DNA from: Bacteroidales bacterium
GTDB lineage: Bacteria > Bacteroidota > Bacteroidia > Bacteroidales > UBA932
DNA: 64,000 bases
Reading direction: 5' to 3'
NCBI GenBank assembly: GCA_017445755.1
Contig: JAFSSE010000041.1
Coordinates: 62,001-126,000, forward strand
Part shown: one piece after another, positions 17,214 through 26,120 of the stretch
Layout of the letters: every line of letters begins with the position of its first letter
Numbering within the stretch: position 1 is the stretch's first letter
The notes under the pieces: generated by a model
What the model saw: only the letters and a program-made list of their open reading frames with translations
What the model was told of the DNA's origin: nothing
Database searches by the model: none
Program-made: the position numbers and the translations under genes

Positions 17214-18110
17214 TTACAGCGCCCTCAGGAGCCGCTCCTCGGGGGCATCCTTGAGAAGGACCGTCTTGTCGGCATCCAGAAGATAGATGGAGGGGATTGC
17301 GCGGACATGGTAGATCTGGTCATCGCGAAGCCCTTCCGCATAGCCGTTAATCCACTCCGAAGGGTATTCCGCCCGGCGCTCAAACCACCCCGGGACGTCC
17401 TCATCTATATAGATATCAACTATTTTCAATTCTCCGGAGCCGATCATTCCGCTGATGCGCCCGTCGGAGGCCATGGAGCCCATGAGCGAGCGGCAGGCCC
17501 CGCAGTCGGGGTTTCCGAAGATGAGAACCAGCCGCTCCGCCTTGATGGAATATAGGGTCCTGGAGCGGCCCCGAAGGTCGGTAAAGGTAAAATCCGCCGC
17601 CTTCGTTCCTACCGCGTTGAGGGAGGAGGTTTTGGCGATCCTGCCATAGCGCGGGTTCCCTTCCGAAAAGCGCCGGGCATAGACCCCGAAAAGATCTTCG
17701 TCCCGAAGCGGGCTCTGGGGGTCGTACAGGTATTTTTCCGTAAGGTCGGAAATGCCTCTGAAAAAGGCCGTATCCGGATAGCATGCAACAAGCGAAGCGA
17801 ACCTTCCGACAGAAGAGAGCGCCGCCCTTCGCGGCATCTGGGAAAGAAGGGTCGAGTATATCCCCATCTCTTCCTCCACCTTCTCCTTCGGGACCCCGGC
17901 AAGCAGGGCGGAATCGCTTCCAAAGATTGCCGTGGTGTCCAGGTATTTATCCCAAAAATGGACCCCGGCGTGTTCCAGGGCTTCTTCCTGGGAGTACATG
18001 GAAGGAACCGAAACGGTAGGGAAGTCCCGCGTTTTGGGCTGCTGGACCGAAGGCCGCCCCCCGCAGGAGACGGCGAGAAGAAGGAGAATAAGTGCGCCGC
18101 TATGTTTCAT
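17214..18110 (-). CDS. DUF5106 thioredoxin-like lipoprotein
   Basis: 298 residues from ATG 18110. Lipoprotein signal with lipobox AVSC (C16). Residues ~35-160 match the DUF5106 style of Bacteroidetes thiol-disulfide proteins; residues ~170-298 are a thioredoxin fold with CGAC (C203, C206) in FGNPDCGACRSLM and the cis-Pro region RAIPSIYLLD. Predicted periplasmic disulfide reductase or isomerase. The upstream part of the open frame is excluded by the promoter TAATTTTG at 18116-18123. Divergent from the large barrel protein, with only 39 bp between start codons. Confidence 0.85.
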   Translation of the reverse strand: MKHSGALILLLLAVSCGGRPSVQQPKTRDFPTVSVPSMYSQEEALEHAGVHFWDKYLDTTAIFGSDSALLAGVPKEKVEEEMGIYSTLLSQMPRRAALSSVGRFASLVACYPDTAFFRGISDLTEKYLYDPQSPLRDEDLFGVYARRFSEGNPRYGRIAKTSSLNAVGTKAADFTFTDLRGRSRTLYSIKAERLVLIFGNPDCGACRSLMGSMASDGRISGMIGSGELKIVDIYIDEDVPGWFERRAEYPSEWINGYAEGLRDDQIYHVRAIPSIYLLDADKTVLLKDAPEERLLRAL

Positions 18111-18115
18111 AGGAA

Positions 18116-18144
18116 CAAAATTAGTGATTTTTTCCTTATTTTTG
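18116..18144. promoter_or_regulatory. Back-to-back -7 boxes of divergent promoters
   Basis: Minus strand TAATTTTG at 18116-18123 precedes the DUF5106 gene and plus strand TATTTTTG at 18137-18144 precedes the barrel protein. Each box ends exactly 5 bp before its ATG, so both mRNAs should be leaderless or nearly so. No TTTG -33 element is evident for either. Confidence 0.5.
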
Positions 18145-18149
18145 TGTCC

Positions 18150-21137
18150 ATGGAAAGGTTCCGTTTCATCGCGGCCCTCTCGGCCATTTTTCTCAGCTAC
18201 ACGGCTTTCGCCCAGTTCGACTCCGCTGGAGACGATCCGGGAAGGACCCGCTGGAGCTCGATAAAGACGGAACACTACGAGGTAATCTACCCCAGGGAGC
18301 CGTTCCGTTCGGAACTTGCCGCCGAATACGCGAGGGAGCTCGAGAGCATCCGCGAGGCCGCCGGACGGAGCGTCGGATATTATCCCGGGGGGCTCCAGTG
18401 GGGGAAAAGGACCCCTGTTATCCTCCACCACAGCAGCATCTACTCCAACGGTTCGGTCTCATGGGCCCCGAGGTCCATCAACCTATACACCATTCCGGAC
18501 CCATACGAGTCCCTGCCTTATCCGTGGTACCGCCATCTGATTGTCCATGAAATCCGCCACCATGCCCAGATGCAGCTCGGCTATGACGGCCTCCTCCGCC
18601 CGGTGAACTGGATTGTAGGGGAGCTCTGGCCCGGAGCCGCGGCCGCCCTTTATCCCAACCGGGTTCTTCTCGAAGGCGATGCTGTCGTCGCCGAAACCGC
18701 CCTGACCCAATCCGGCAGGGGCCGCAATGCCTCATTCATGAACTATTACCAGGTTGCCTTCGACGAAGGGGACTATCGCGATTTTTATAAGTGGCAGTAC
18801 GGCTCGTTCCGGAACTATTCTCCGGATTTCTACTCGACCGGTTACATGCTCATTTCCGGGCTCAGGGCCTTCTACGACCGCCCCCTTGTCATGGCGGAGT
18901 ATTTCGACAGGGTCTCCCGACGGCCTTTCGGGATTGGAAATATCCAGAAGATATCGCGTTCCGCTTCCGGAAAGAGTTTCCGCGAAACCTTCCTCGAAAT
19001 AGAAAAGGGGTATCATGCCATCTGGGCTCATGAGGCGGAGGAAAGGGCTCCCTTCATTCCCTCCGAGCGCCTTACTCCCGAGACGAAATTCGCGACCGAT
19101 TATAAACACGGCTGCTTCGCCGGGGACCGGATTTACATGGTAAAAAGCGGGAAACTCGACTCGCCGCGCCTTATCGGAAGGGACGAGGATGGAAAGGAGA
19201 AGGATTTCGGTCCATGGCCCTCCACCTCCAGCGCCATGGTCTATGACGAGAACACCGGCCGCTTCTATTATTCCGAATCCCGCGTGGATCCCCGCTGGTC
19301 CCTTGGCGGCCGCTCGGTAATCCGCTATTTCTCAACGGAGGACCATCGGTCCCATGACCTGACGCGGAAGGGCCGCCTCTTCAACCCCCACCCCTTCCGG
19401 GAGGGAGCCCTTATTGCCGCTGTGAGCTACCCTGAAGAGGGCGGGACCGACCTTGTGATTCTCGACGCTAAGACTGGAGCGGTCCTCGAAACCGTTCCTT
19501 CCCCGGAAGGGGTTCAGCTCCTTGAACCCGCTTTTTTGGAGGGGACAATGTACTGCATCGGCATAACGGACGACGGCGCCGGAATCTGGCGCTTAACCGA
19601 AGACGAGTGGGAAATCGCCTCTGAGCCGTCCTTCAAGGCCATGTTCAATCTCCGCTCGTCGGAGGACCATCTCGAGTATGTCTCCGACCTTGACGGCTCT
19701 AATGAACTCTATTACTTCTATCCCGGGACCGGGAAAACCTTCAGGATGACCTCCCTTCGATACGGAGGGACGGACTTTACCGCCAAGGGGGATACGCTCT
19801 ATTACTCCTCCATGACACGCTCCGGACTATCCCTTTTCCGGACGCCGCTTTCCGGGCTCCGCCCAGTTGAGGTTGATCCCCTGAAGGTCCATTCCTATCC
19901 GGTCGCGGACGTTCTTTCCGCCCAGGAAGAGAAGCTCTCCCGGCTTGTTTCGGATGTCCCGGAGAATGAAGCTCCGATCCCGGAAGGGAAGCCCTACAGC
20001 AAGCTTTCCCACCTTTTTAAATTCCATTCCTGGGCCCCTCTGTGCATTGATTATGACGCCGTGGAGTCCCTCTCTCTGGACCTCAATTACTCCTCTGCCA
20101 TTCTCGGCGCTACGGCGTTTTTCCAGAACGACCTTGGCACGATGGGCGGCTCCGTAAGTTACGGAGCCCTCCCGGAAGACGGGAAGTGGCGCCACGGGGC
20201 CCATGTGAAAATGAGCTACAGCGGGCTCTATCCCGTTATTGAGGGTTCGCTCGACTACAATGACCGGGACCGATACCTCTATCTCTATAACGAGACCAGC
20301 TATGGAGAGCTCCTTATGGTTCCTTCGACTACGGTCCGAGAGCTCGATGAGCCGAATCTTTCCGCGTCCCTGAAGGCGTATATTCCGTGGAACCTCTCCA
20401 GCGGCGGAGTCTATCGGGGACTGATACCGATGGTGGAGCTTTCACTTTCCAATGACTTTTACCGGAAGGGCGCCATCCGAAAGAGCGTTTTCCAGCAGTT
20501 CAATATTCCGGGACATACCTATTTCACGGAGTATGCTGAGGGTAAGAGCGTTCCGATGTCAACGCTCCGCCTGTCCGTGAGGGGTTATTCCATGCTTTCG
20601 ACCGCCGGAAGGGTATATCCCAGGTGGGGAATAGGCGCGGAGGCGGGCTGTTTTAGCCGCCTCTCCCTTGGGAATTTATTCGCTCCGGAAGCATATGTGT
20701 ACGTCTATGGATATCTCCCGGGAATCACCCCTTCGCAGGGGCTGAAACTGACGTTTATAGCTGACACTCCTCTCGGAAGGGGAGTTTTCCCGGAGACCCG
20801 GCTAAGCGTCACCCCGCGTCACTCTGAGACGTCCTACAGCGGCGTCGGCCAGATGCGCCTGACCGCAGATTATGCGGTGCCCCTCTATTTCGGGGATATT
20901 TCCGTCTTCTCGCCGTTTGCCTATATCCGTAATTTCCTCGCCATCCCTCACTTTGATATTTCATGGAGCGGCGAGAAGAATATCCTTTTGAGCTATGGGC
21001 TAGACCTTACTGCAGAACTGGCGAACCTCGCCTGGTTCCCCTTTGGCTTCTCGGTTGGCGTTGACATAACTCGTTACACCGGCGTCGGCGCCCTTACCGG
21101 CTGGTACTTCGGCCCGGCCTTCAGCTGGGATTTATAA
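18150..21137 (+). CDS. Large outer-membrane protein: HExxH peptidase-like domain, beta-propeller region, C-terminal barrel
   Basis: 995 residues from ATG 18150, which begins a signal peptide ending AFA-Q; the open frame upstream to 17958 runs through the divergent gene and is not coding. Residues ~35-330 carry VHEIRHHAQ (H133, E134, H137), a zinc-peptidase motif as in MA-type (gluzincin-like) peptidases. Residues ~340-620 have repeated beta-propeller-like strands (TolB/WD-like). From ~650 on, alternating strands ending in aromatic residues (…GPAFSWDL) look like an outer-membrane beta-barrel. Possible surface protease or assembly factor; actual role unknown. Its 3' end overlaps the convergent next gene by 6 bp. 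Confidence 0.7.
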   Translation: MERFRFIAALSAIFLSYTAFAQFDSAGDDPGRTRWSSIKTEHYEVIYPREPFRSELAAEYARELESIREAAGRSVGYYPGGLQWGKRTPVILHHSSIYSNGSVSWAPRSINLYTIPDPYESLPYPWYRHLIVHEIRHHAQMQLGYDGLLRPVNWIVGELWPGAAAALYPNRVLLEGDAVVAETALTQSGRGRNASFMNYYQVAFDEGDYRDFYKWQYGSFRNYSPDFYSTGYMLISGLRAFYDRPLVMAEYFDRVSRRPFGIGNIQKISRSASGKSFRETFLEIEKGYHAIWAHEAEERAPFIPSERLTPETKFATDYKHGCFAGDRIYMVKSGKLDSPRLIGRDEDGKEKDFGPWPSTSSAMVYDENTGRFYYSESRVDPRWSLGGRSVIRYFSTEDHRSHDLTRKGRLFNPHPFREGALIAAVSYPEEGGTDLVILDAKTGAVLETVPSPEGVQLLEPAFLEGTMYCIGITDDGAGIWRLTEDEWEIASEPSFKAMFNLRSSEDHLEYVSDLDGSNELYYFYPGTGKTFRMTSLRYGGTDFTAKGDTLYYSSMTRSGLSLFRTPLSGLRPVEVDPLKVHSYPVADVLSAQEEKLSRLVSDVPENEAPIPEGKPYSKLSHLFKFHSWAPLCIDYDAVESLSLDLNYSSAILGATAFFQNDLGTMGGSVSYGALPEDGKWRHGAHVKMSYSGLYPVIEGSLDYNDRDRYLYLYNETSYGELLMVPSTTVRELDEPNLSASLKAYIPWNLSSGGVYRGLIPMVELSLSNDFYRKGAIRKSVFQQFNIPGHTYFTEYAEGKSVPMSTLRLSVRGYSMLSTAGRVYPRWGIGAEAGCFSRLSLGNLFAPEAYVYVYGYLPGITPSQGLKLTFIADTPLGRGVFPETRLSVTPRHSETSYSGVGQMRLTADYAVPLYFGDISVFSPFAYIRNFLAIPHFDISWSGEKNILLSYGLDLTAELANLAWFPFGFSVGVDITRYTGVGALTGWYFGPAFSWDL

Positions 21138-21503
21138 ATCGGGATTCTTTTTCTCTTTTGAAATTATCTCAATAAGGGAATATAGCATGGCCGGTCTGTC
21201 TATTACCGGTTCGGGCGTCATACGACCTTTTACCAATATCTCATATTCATACCCTTCTTCATAATCAAAGCCCTCAACGGCATTTGGGTAAACAGTCCAT
21301 GAGTCGCTGCCAACTTTCTTTATCTCAAGATAGTCCCCAGATGCCTCGGCCCAGTTCGTAATATGTATTAACGACGGCCCGACAAGCCACTGTTCCTTCC
21401 AAACCCCTTCCTCTTCAGTGTTCTTTTCACATGAGAGTAAAAGGAATAATGGTAAAAGTAAAATGAAGGCAATGCCCCTGGTTCTGTTTAATTTACAATT
21501 CAT
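21132..21503 (-). CDS. DUF4377 lipoprotein
   Basis: 123 residues. Lipoprotein signal with LLSC lipobox near residue 25. The segment VYPNAVEGFDYEEGYEYEILVKG is the DUF4377 signature, a small domain common in Bacteroidetes lipoproteins. The same domain forms the N-terminus of the astacin protein encoded immediately upstream, whose end it overlaps by 11 bp. A standalone copy of a domain that is also fused to a protease could be a partner or inhibitor; this is speculation. AT-rich relative to the flanking genes. Confidence 0.7.
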   Translation of the reverse strand: MNCKLNRTRGIAFILLLPLFLLLSCEKNTEEEGVWKEQWLVGPSLIHITNWAEASGDYLEIKKVGSDSWTVYPNAVEGFDYEEGYEYEILVKGRMTPEPVIDRPAMLYSLIEIISKEKKNPDL

Positions 21504-22884
21504 ATCGCCAAATGTTTATTTCAACGGGATTACTCATTTCGTATCTCTCTATATTGTTATAGGTTACCCCTAACAGGTAGGACGAGGTCCCTGCAGGAAT
21601 AGTAACATGATATGGAGTGAATGTTTCTTCAATTTCTCCGGAAGAACTGTTATAGAATCTATGATACAAATAATACTTAATTCTTCTCGGATAACTTAGC
21701 GACGCAGGTTGAGTACATCCTGAGTCTGAATAGAAATTTATTCTGAATGTAGCGTTGTATTCATAAACCTCATTTATCCAATCAACCTCATCTTGCAAGA
21801 CTTGAGTTGCAACAGACATTTTATGAAATGGTGGGCCGTAAATAGACGCAACTCCTGCAACGTCTCCTGATGATAGGTAAGAACGCTGACATGAAAAAGA
21901 TAAACCATCATTGTTAAGTAATGTATATAATCCAGGGCTGGCATAAGCATCAGATGGGTATAGCATAATTGACGAAAAGTCAAGGTCGCCAATATTAAAT
22001 CCATTTTGATACTTTGAAAATTGAGTGCTGTCAGAACTAAATAATAAATTCTCGGGATAGTAAGTCATATATTCGTCCCTGTCGCTACGACAGTGTTCGT
22101 GAAACAAGCCGACAGCGTGTCCAATTTCGTGGATTGCGTTGCCAGCGGTGTCTCCGTAATACAAACTTATATACTGCTCTCCACCAGCCATTCCAATGGA
22201 ACTTGAGAAAGTACCATTGGAAGAATGAATAAACAGAATGTAATTTCCTGATCCTGTACTGTTTATAAAATTCAAACTTGTTTTGCTCTCCCACTCAGAT
22301 ATAGCTTGTTGTACCTTAGATTGGTATATAAATCCAGGGGCATATTGATAATACACTTTATTATCAGGCCAGTATTCAACATCATAGGCACAACCTGATT
22401 TAGTCTCAATTATTCGTTGTTTTTGTTCTTTTGTAAGTAGAATGTCTCCTTGAAATACGAATAAAGAATCTACAGATACTTGTACTGTTTCGTTCTTTAT
22501 GGAAGATTTAGTTTCTTCAGATGGATTGAATAATGGAATTTCTTTAGATTCCCGCTTTGCTTTACTGATTTGTTTAATCAAGGAGTAAGTCCCTTCAGAT
22601 TCTTTTCTGGGATCAGGAACACTGACTAAAATCACATATTCATATCCTTCCTCATATTCAAATCCTTCTATTGGATTGGAGAAGGTTCGCCAAACAGTGC
22701 TCTGGTCTCTTTTTATAAGTAGCACGGTTTTTCCTGTATTTGATACGAAAGACTTCGAAGCAACCGTCCAAAACTCCCCCCACGGAAGAGTCGACTCTGT
22801 TTGGCGACAGGAAGTAATCATTAAAACGAATATAACTCCTATTGAAAGGAGAGAATTAATAAAACAAGATTTACCTGATGACAT
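21493..22884 (-). CDS. Astacin-family (M12A) metalloprotease lipoprotein with N-terminal DUF4377
   Basis: 463 residues. Lipoprotein signal ending ITSC (about C26). Residues ~35-105 contain a DUF4377 domain (PIEGFEYEEGYEYVILV). The catalytic domain (about 165-360) has the extended astacin zinc motif HEIGHAVGLFHEHCRSDRD (H252, E253, H256, H262) and the Met-turn SIMLYPSDAY. A C-terminal beta domain of ~100 residues follows. Probable cell-surface or periplasmic protease. AT-rich, unlike the core genes around it, which suggests transfer. A second astacin lies at 50.9-52.1 kb. Confidence 0.9.
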   Translation of the reverse strand: MSSGKSCFINSLLSIGVIFVLMITSCRQTESTLPWGEFWTVASKSFVSNTGKTVLLIKRDQSTVWRTFSNPIEGFEYEEGYEYVILVSVPDPRKESEGTYSLIKQISKAKRESKEIPLFNPSEETKSSIKNETVQVSVDSLFVFQGDILLTKEQKQRIIETKSGCAYDVEYWPDNKVYYQYAPGFIYQSKVQQAISEWESKTSLNFINSTGSGNYILFIHSSNGTFSSSIGMAGGEQYISLYYGDTAGNAIHEIGHAVGLFHEHCRSDRDEYMTYYPENLLFSSDSTQFSKYQNGFNIGDLDFSSIMLYPSDAYASPGLYTLLNNDGLSFSCQRSYLSSGDVAGVASIYGPPFHKMSVATQVLQDEVDWINEVYEYNATFRINFYSDSGCTQPASLSYPRRIKYYLYHRFYNSSSGEIEETFTPYHVTIPAGTSSYLLGVTYNNIERYEMSNPVEINIWRYEL

Positions 22885-22924
22885 AAGCTACTGATTTAAA
22901 TACAATAGAAAGACATTCAAAAGC

Positions 22925-22932
22925 CAAAGATA
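22925..22932 (-). promoter_or_regulatory. -7 box of the astacin promoter (TATCTTTG, minus strand)
   Basis: Exact TAnnTTTG match 40 bp upstream of the astacin start. The remaining AT-rich gap to the next gene (22933-23079) shows nothing else recognisable except a near-consensus TTATTTTG at 23048-23055 before the HAD gene. Confidence 0.5.
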
Positions 22933-23079
22933 AAAAAATATCATAATTGTATGATAAAGTATATGACAAATATTTGAAAACATCGATTCGATAGCAGTTG
23001 GTGTGGTTTATGTTTTGATGAATATTGCAGATGCACTTTAAAATTCGTTATTTTGCAGGGTAACATATAATTTAAAGCG

Positions 23080-24267
23080 ATGAAAGGCAAAAATGCAGAG
23101 ATAACGGCAGTCGGATTCGTTCTGGTCGTAGCGCTATGGGGCTGCGAGAGAGGGTCTGGACTGGAGAGAGGAAACTGGAATCCAGAGGTGTGGGAGGAGC
23201 TGAATTTGCTTTTTCGAGAGGAAGGAAAGCTGGGAGAAAAATACGATCCCGCCTGCCGGCCATACGCCGTCTTTGATTATGATAATACGACAGTTATCAA
23301 CGATATAGCCCAGACTCTTCTGGTATATCAGATTGAGAACAGGGCTTTCAAAATCTCTCCCGAGAGGTTTTTCGATGTCATTACCGAAGGAATTCCGGAG
23401 CTTGGACAGGATTATGGGAAGGGGTACACGGTCGAGGAGATGGCGCGGGAGCTTAGCCGGGATTATTCAGTTCTCTGCAGCTTCGGGGACGACCTCGAGG
23501 GCATGAGAAAGACGGATGAGTATCTTGATTTCAGGGCAAAACTTTGGTATTTCTCGGCGAGTACGATGTATCTTGGCCCGGAGGGCGGAGTCTTTGGCTG
23601 CATTTGGATTGCATGTCTCCTTGACGGGATGAGTTCCGAGGAGGTGGCCGCCCTTACCCGCGCTTCGGTTGACCACTGGCTTTCGCTCAAGACCATGTGG
23701 AGGGAGGAGTGGACTTCTCCGGACGGGCGTGTTACGGTCCGGATACCAAAGGGGCTGGGATTTACGAAGGAGATGAAAAACCTTTATAAGGCCCTGATAG
23801 ATAACGGTTTTGATGTTTACATATGTTCCGCTTCGCCGGAATGGGTTGTTGAGGCCATGGCCTCCGACCCGCGATATGGATTAGGGCTCGACACCGCTTC
23901 GGTCTTCGGGATCCGTCTGCTTCAATATCCGGAAGGGGGGCTGCACGCGGTCGGCGCCCCGGGATATGCACAGCCGTACCGGGAGGGTAAGACCGAGTGT
24001 ATCAGGCGCTATATCGCGCCCCGGCATGGAGGCCGTTCTCCTTCGCTTGTCGCCGGGGACAGCAGCGGCGACTACTCTATGTTAACAGCCTTCGAGGACT
24101 GCCGTATAGGTTTGATTATCAATTGTCTCCCATCGGGGCGCATAGCTTCTCTCATGGATTCTACGGCGGTGATTGGCACCAGGTACCTGGTCCAGGGCAG
24201 GGACCCCTCCGCGCTGGTATTTCTTCCCGGCCGCGAGAGCCGGAAGGTTCCTCTCAGAGGAAAATAA
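23080..24267 (+). CDS. HAD-superfamily phosphatase lipoprotein
   Basis: 395 residues. N-terminal signal with C22 after ALWG, a plausible lipobox. HAD motif I is AVFDYDNTTVIND (nucleophile D66, D68), motif II YICSASPEWVV, and motif IV VAGDSSGDYSML, in a helical-capped arrangement like PF12710-type phosphoserine or phosphocholine phosphatases. A periplasmic or surface phosphomonoesterase releasing phosphate from small molecules is likely; substrate unknown. It lies alone between the astacin locus and galK. Confidence 0.85.
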   Translation: MKGKNAEITAVGFVLVVALWGCERGSGLERGNWNPEVWEELNLLFREEGKLGEKYDPACRPYAVFDYDNTTVINDIAQTLLVYQIENRAFKISPERFFDVITEGIPELGQDYGKGYTVEEMARELSRDYSVLCSFGDDLEGMRKTDEYLDFRAKLWYFSASTMYLGPEGGVFGCIWIACLLDGMSSEEVAALTRASVDHWLSLKTMWREEWTSPDGRVTVRIPKGLGFTKEMKNLYKALIDNGFDVYICSASPEWVVEAMASDPRYGLGLDTASVFGIRLLQYPEGGLHAVGAPGYAQPYREGKTECIRRYIAPRHGGRSPSLVAGDSSGDYSMLTAFEDCRIGLIINCLPSGRIASLMDSTAVIGTRYLVQGRDPSALVFLPGRESRKVPLRGK

Positions 24268-24279
24268 CCAAAACTTTGC

Positions 24280-24287
24280 TATCTTTG
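24280..24287 (+). promoter_or_regulatory. -7 box of the galK promoter (TATCTTTG)
   Basis: Exact TAnnTTTG match 28 bp upstream of the galactokinase ATG and 12 bp after the preceding stop codon. Confidence 0.55.
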
Positions 24288-24315
24288 TACTCCAGACAAT
24301 TAAAACGACATAACC

Positions 24316-25464
24316 ATGGATATGAAAACCCGCATTCAGGAAAAATTCAAGACCCTGTTCAACGAGGACGGCGAGCTCTTTGCCTCGGCCGGACGAATCA
24401 ACCTTATCGGTGAACATACCGACTATAACGGCGGCTATGTGTTCCCGGGAGCCATCGACTGCGGCATAGTGGCCGCAATAAAGCCAAATGGCGAAAAGAA
24501 GGTCAAGGCCTTCTCGATTGACTATGACGAATTCGTGGAATTCGCCCTGGAAGAGGAGGATATCCCCGAGCAGCAGTGGGCCCGCTATATCTTCGGCGTC
24601 TGCCGGGAGACGATTAAGCGCGGCGGCAAGGTCGAAGGATTCAATACGGTATTTGCGGGAGACGTTCCCCTCGGCGCCGGTCTTTCTTCGTCGGCCGCCC
24701 TCGAAAGCACCTTCGCCTTCGCCCTAAACGAGATTTTCGAAAACGGTATCGACAAGTTTGAACTCGCGAAGATAGGTCAGTCCACCGAGCACAATTACTG
24801 CGGTGTAAAGTGCGGAATCATGGACCAGTTCGCCTCGGTGTTCGGAAAGCAGGGCTCGCTTATCCGCCTCAACTGTAAGACCCTGGAATACAAATATTTC
24901 CCCTTCGACCCGAAGGGTTACAAGGTCGTCCTTATCGACTCCTGCGTAAAGCATGAGCTCGCTTCCAGCGCGTACAACAAGAGGCGCGCCTCATGCGAGA
25001 ACGCGGCGGCCGCCATCCGGAAGAACCACCCGGAGGTGGACTTCCTCAGTGACGCCAAGAGAGTATGGCTCGACGAGGTCCGCGCCGAGATTCCGGAAGA
25101 AGACTTCCTCCGCGCTGAATATGTCATCGGCGAGGTCCAGAGGGTTCTCGATGTCTGCGACGCCCTTGAGCGGGGCGACTATGAGACTGTCGGAGAGATG
25201 ATGTACCAGACCCACTTCGGACTGTCGAAGCTTTATGAGGTCTCCTGCGAGGAGCTCGACTTCCTCAACCGGCTCGCCAGGAAGATGGACGTTACCGGGT
25301 CCAGAGTCATGGGTGGCGGTTTCGGCGGCTGCACCATAAATCTCGTAAAGGACGAACTCTACGACGGTTTCATCGCTGCGGCAAAGGAGCAGTTTACGGC
25401 AAAATTCGGCCACGCTCCGAAGATTTACCCTGTCGTAATCAGCGATGGCGCAAGGCGGCTGTAA
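24316..25464 (+). CDS. galK: Galactokinase
   Basis: 382 residues. Phosphorylates galactose to galactose-1-phosphate in the cytoplasm. GHMP kinase motifs: GRINLIGEHTDYNGG at the N-terminus, the ATP-binding GAGLSSSAALE, and the C-terminal GGGFGGCTINL. The catalytic Asp lies in KCGIMDQFASVFG. An ATG two codons downstream (24322) is an alternative start. The 3' end overlaps the next gene by 20 bp. The other Leloir gene in the window, galM, is 12 kb away, so they are not one operon. Confidence 0.96.
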   Translation: MDMKTRIQEKFKTLFNEDGELFASAGRINLIGEHTDYNGGYVFPGAIDCGIVAAIKPNGEKKVKAFSIDYDEFVEFALEEEDIPEQQWARYIFGVCRETIKRGGKVEGFNTVFAGDVPLGAGLSSSAALESTFAFALNEIFENGIDKFELAKIGQSTEHNYCGVKCGIMDQFASVFGKQGSLIRLNCKTLEYKYFPFDPKGYKVVLIDSCVKHELASSAYNKRRASCENAAAAIRKNHPEVDFLSDAKRVWLDEVRAEIPEEDFLRAEYVIGEVQRVLDVCDALERGDYETVGEMMYQTHFGLSKLYEVSCEELDFLNRLARKMDVTGSRVMGGGFGGCTINLVKDELYDGFIAAAKEQFTAKFGHAPKIYPVVISDGARRL

Positions 25465-26074
25465 GTGTTCCCGCTGCGGGGCGGCTCTGGAGGTGGAAAT
25501 CCCCCAGGGCGTCAACGTGGAGAGAAATCCGGAATTAAAAGACAAGATTAAGGACGGCTCCCTGTTTCTCAGGGAGTGTCCTTATTGCGGCACGGTCAAT
25601 CTCGTCCGGGGAGAGATGCTGTACCATGACCCCGAGGCGAAACTGATGGTCTGGCTGCTCCCCGAAGGGGCCGTGGACGAAGGGAGGATAAGGGCCGTTG
25701 AAAGCCAGCTGGAGCCGCTCGAGGGCTATATTCTCCGCCGTGTTGCAGACGAGGGTTCCCTGATTGAGAAGGTCAATATTTTCGATGCGGGGCTCGACGA
25801 CAGGGTCATGGAGCTCTGTAAGTACATTACCCGCATGGAGCTCGGGGAGAAGGGCGAAGAACTTGGTACCGAGCCCATGAGATTCTTCCGCATGGACGGG
25901 GCCGACGGGATTCTGACCCTCGTCTATCCAAAGGATGGGAAGATGCACGGGGCAGAAATCGGCTTCAATGTCTATGAGGACTGCCGGGGCATCCTCCAGC
26001 GGAACCCAGAGGTCACCGCCGCGCCGGGCTTTGCCATCATAGACGAATCCTGGGTCCATACCTTTTTCCGCTAA
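25445..26074 (+). CDS. CpXC-domain zinc-ribbon protein
   Basis: 209 residues, beginning inside the galK end (20-bp overlap). N-terminal zinc ribbon with CSRCG and CPYCG; the remainder (YHDPEAKLMVWLLPEG and following) fits the CpXC family of uncharacterised bacterial proteins. No signal peptide, so cytoplasmic. The overlap implies cotranslation with galactokinase but a link to galactose is not obvious. Function unknown. Confidence 0.8.
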   Translation: MAQGGCKCSRCGAALEVEIPQGVNVERNPELKDKIKDGSLFLRECPYCGTVNLVRGEMLYHDPEAKLMVWLLPEGAVDEGRIRAVESQLEPLEGYILRRVADEGSLIEKVNIFDAGLDDRVMELCKYITRMELGEKGEELGTEPMRFFRMDGADGILTLVYPKDGKMHGAEIGFNVYEDCRGILQRNPEVTAAPGFAIIDESWVHTFFR

Positions 26075-26080
26075 AAAATC

Positions 26081-26088
26081 TATCTTTG
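26081..26088 (+). promoter_or_regulatory. -7 box of the sigma-factor promoter (TATCTTTG)
   Basis: Exact TAnnTTTG match. It lies 5 bp before a GTG (26094) and 32 bp before ATG 26121, the preferred start of the sigma gene. Confidence 0.55.
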
Positions 26089-26120
26089 CAGGGGTGAAAG
26101 CGAAGGAAAAATACAGAGAG

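Noticed and set aside
17958..18149. N-terminal extension of the barrel protein
   Set aside because: It would run through the start of the divergent DUF5106 gene and both promoters; a signal peptide starts at 18150.
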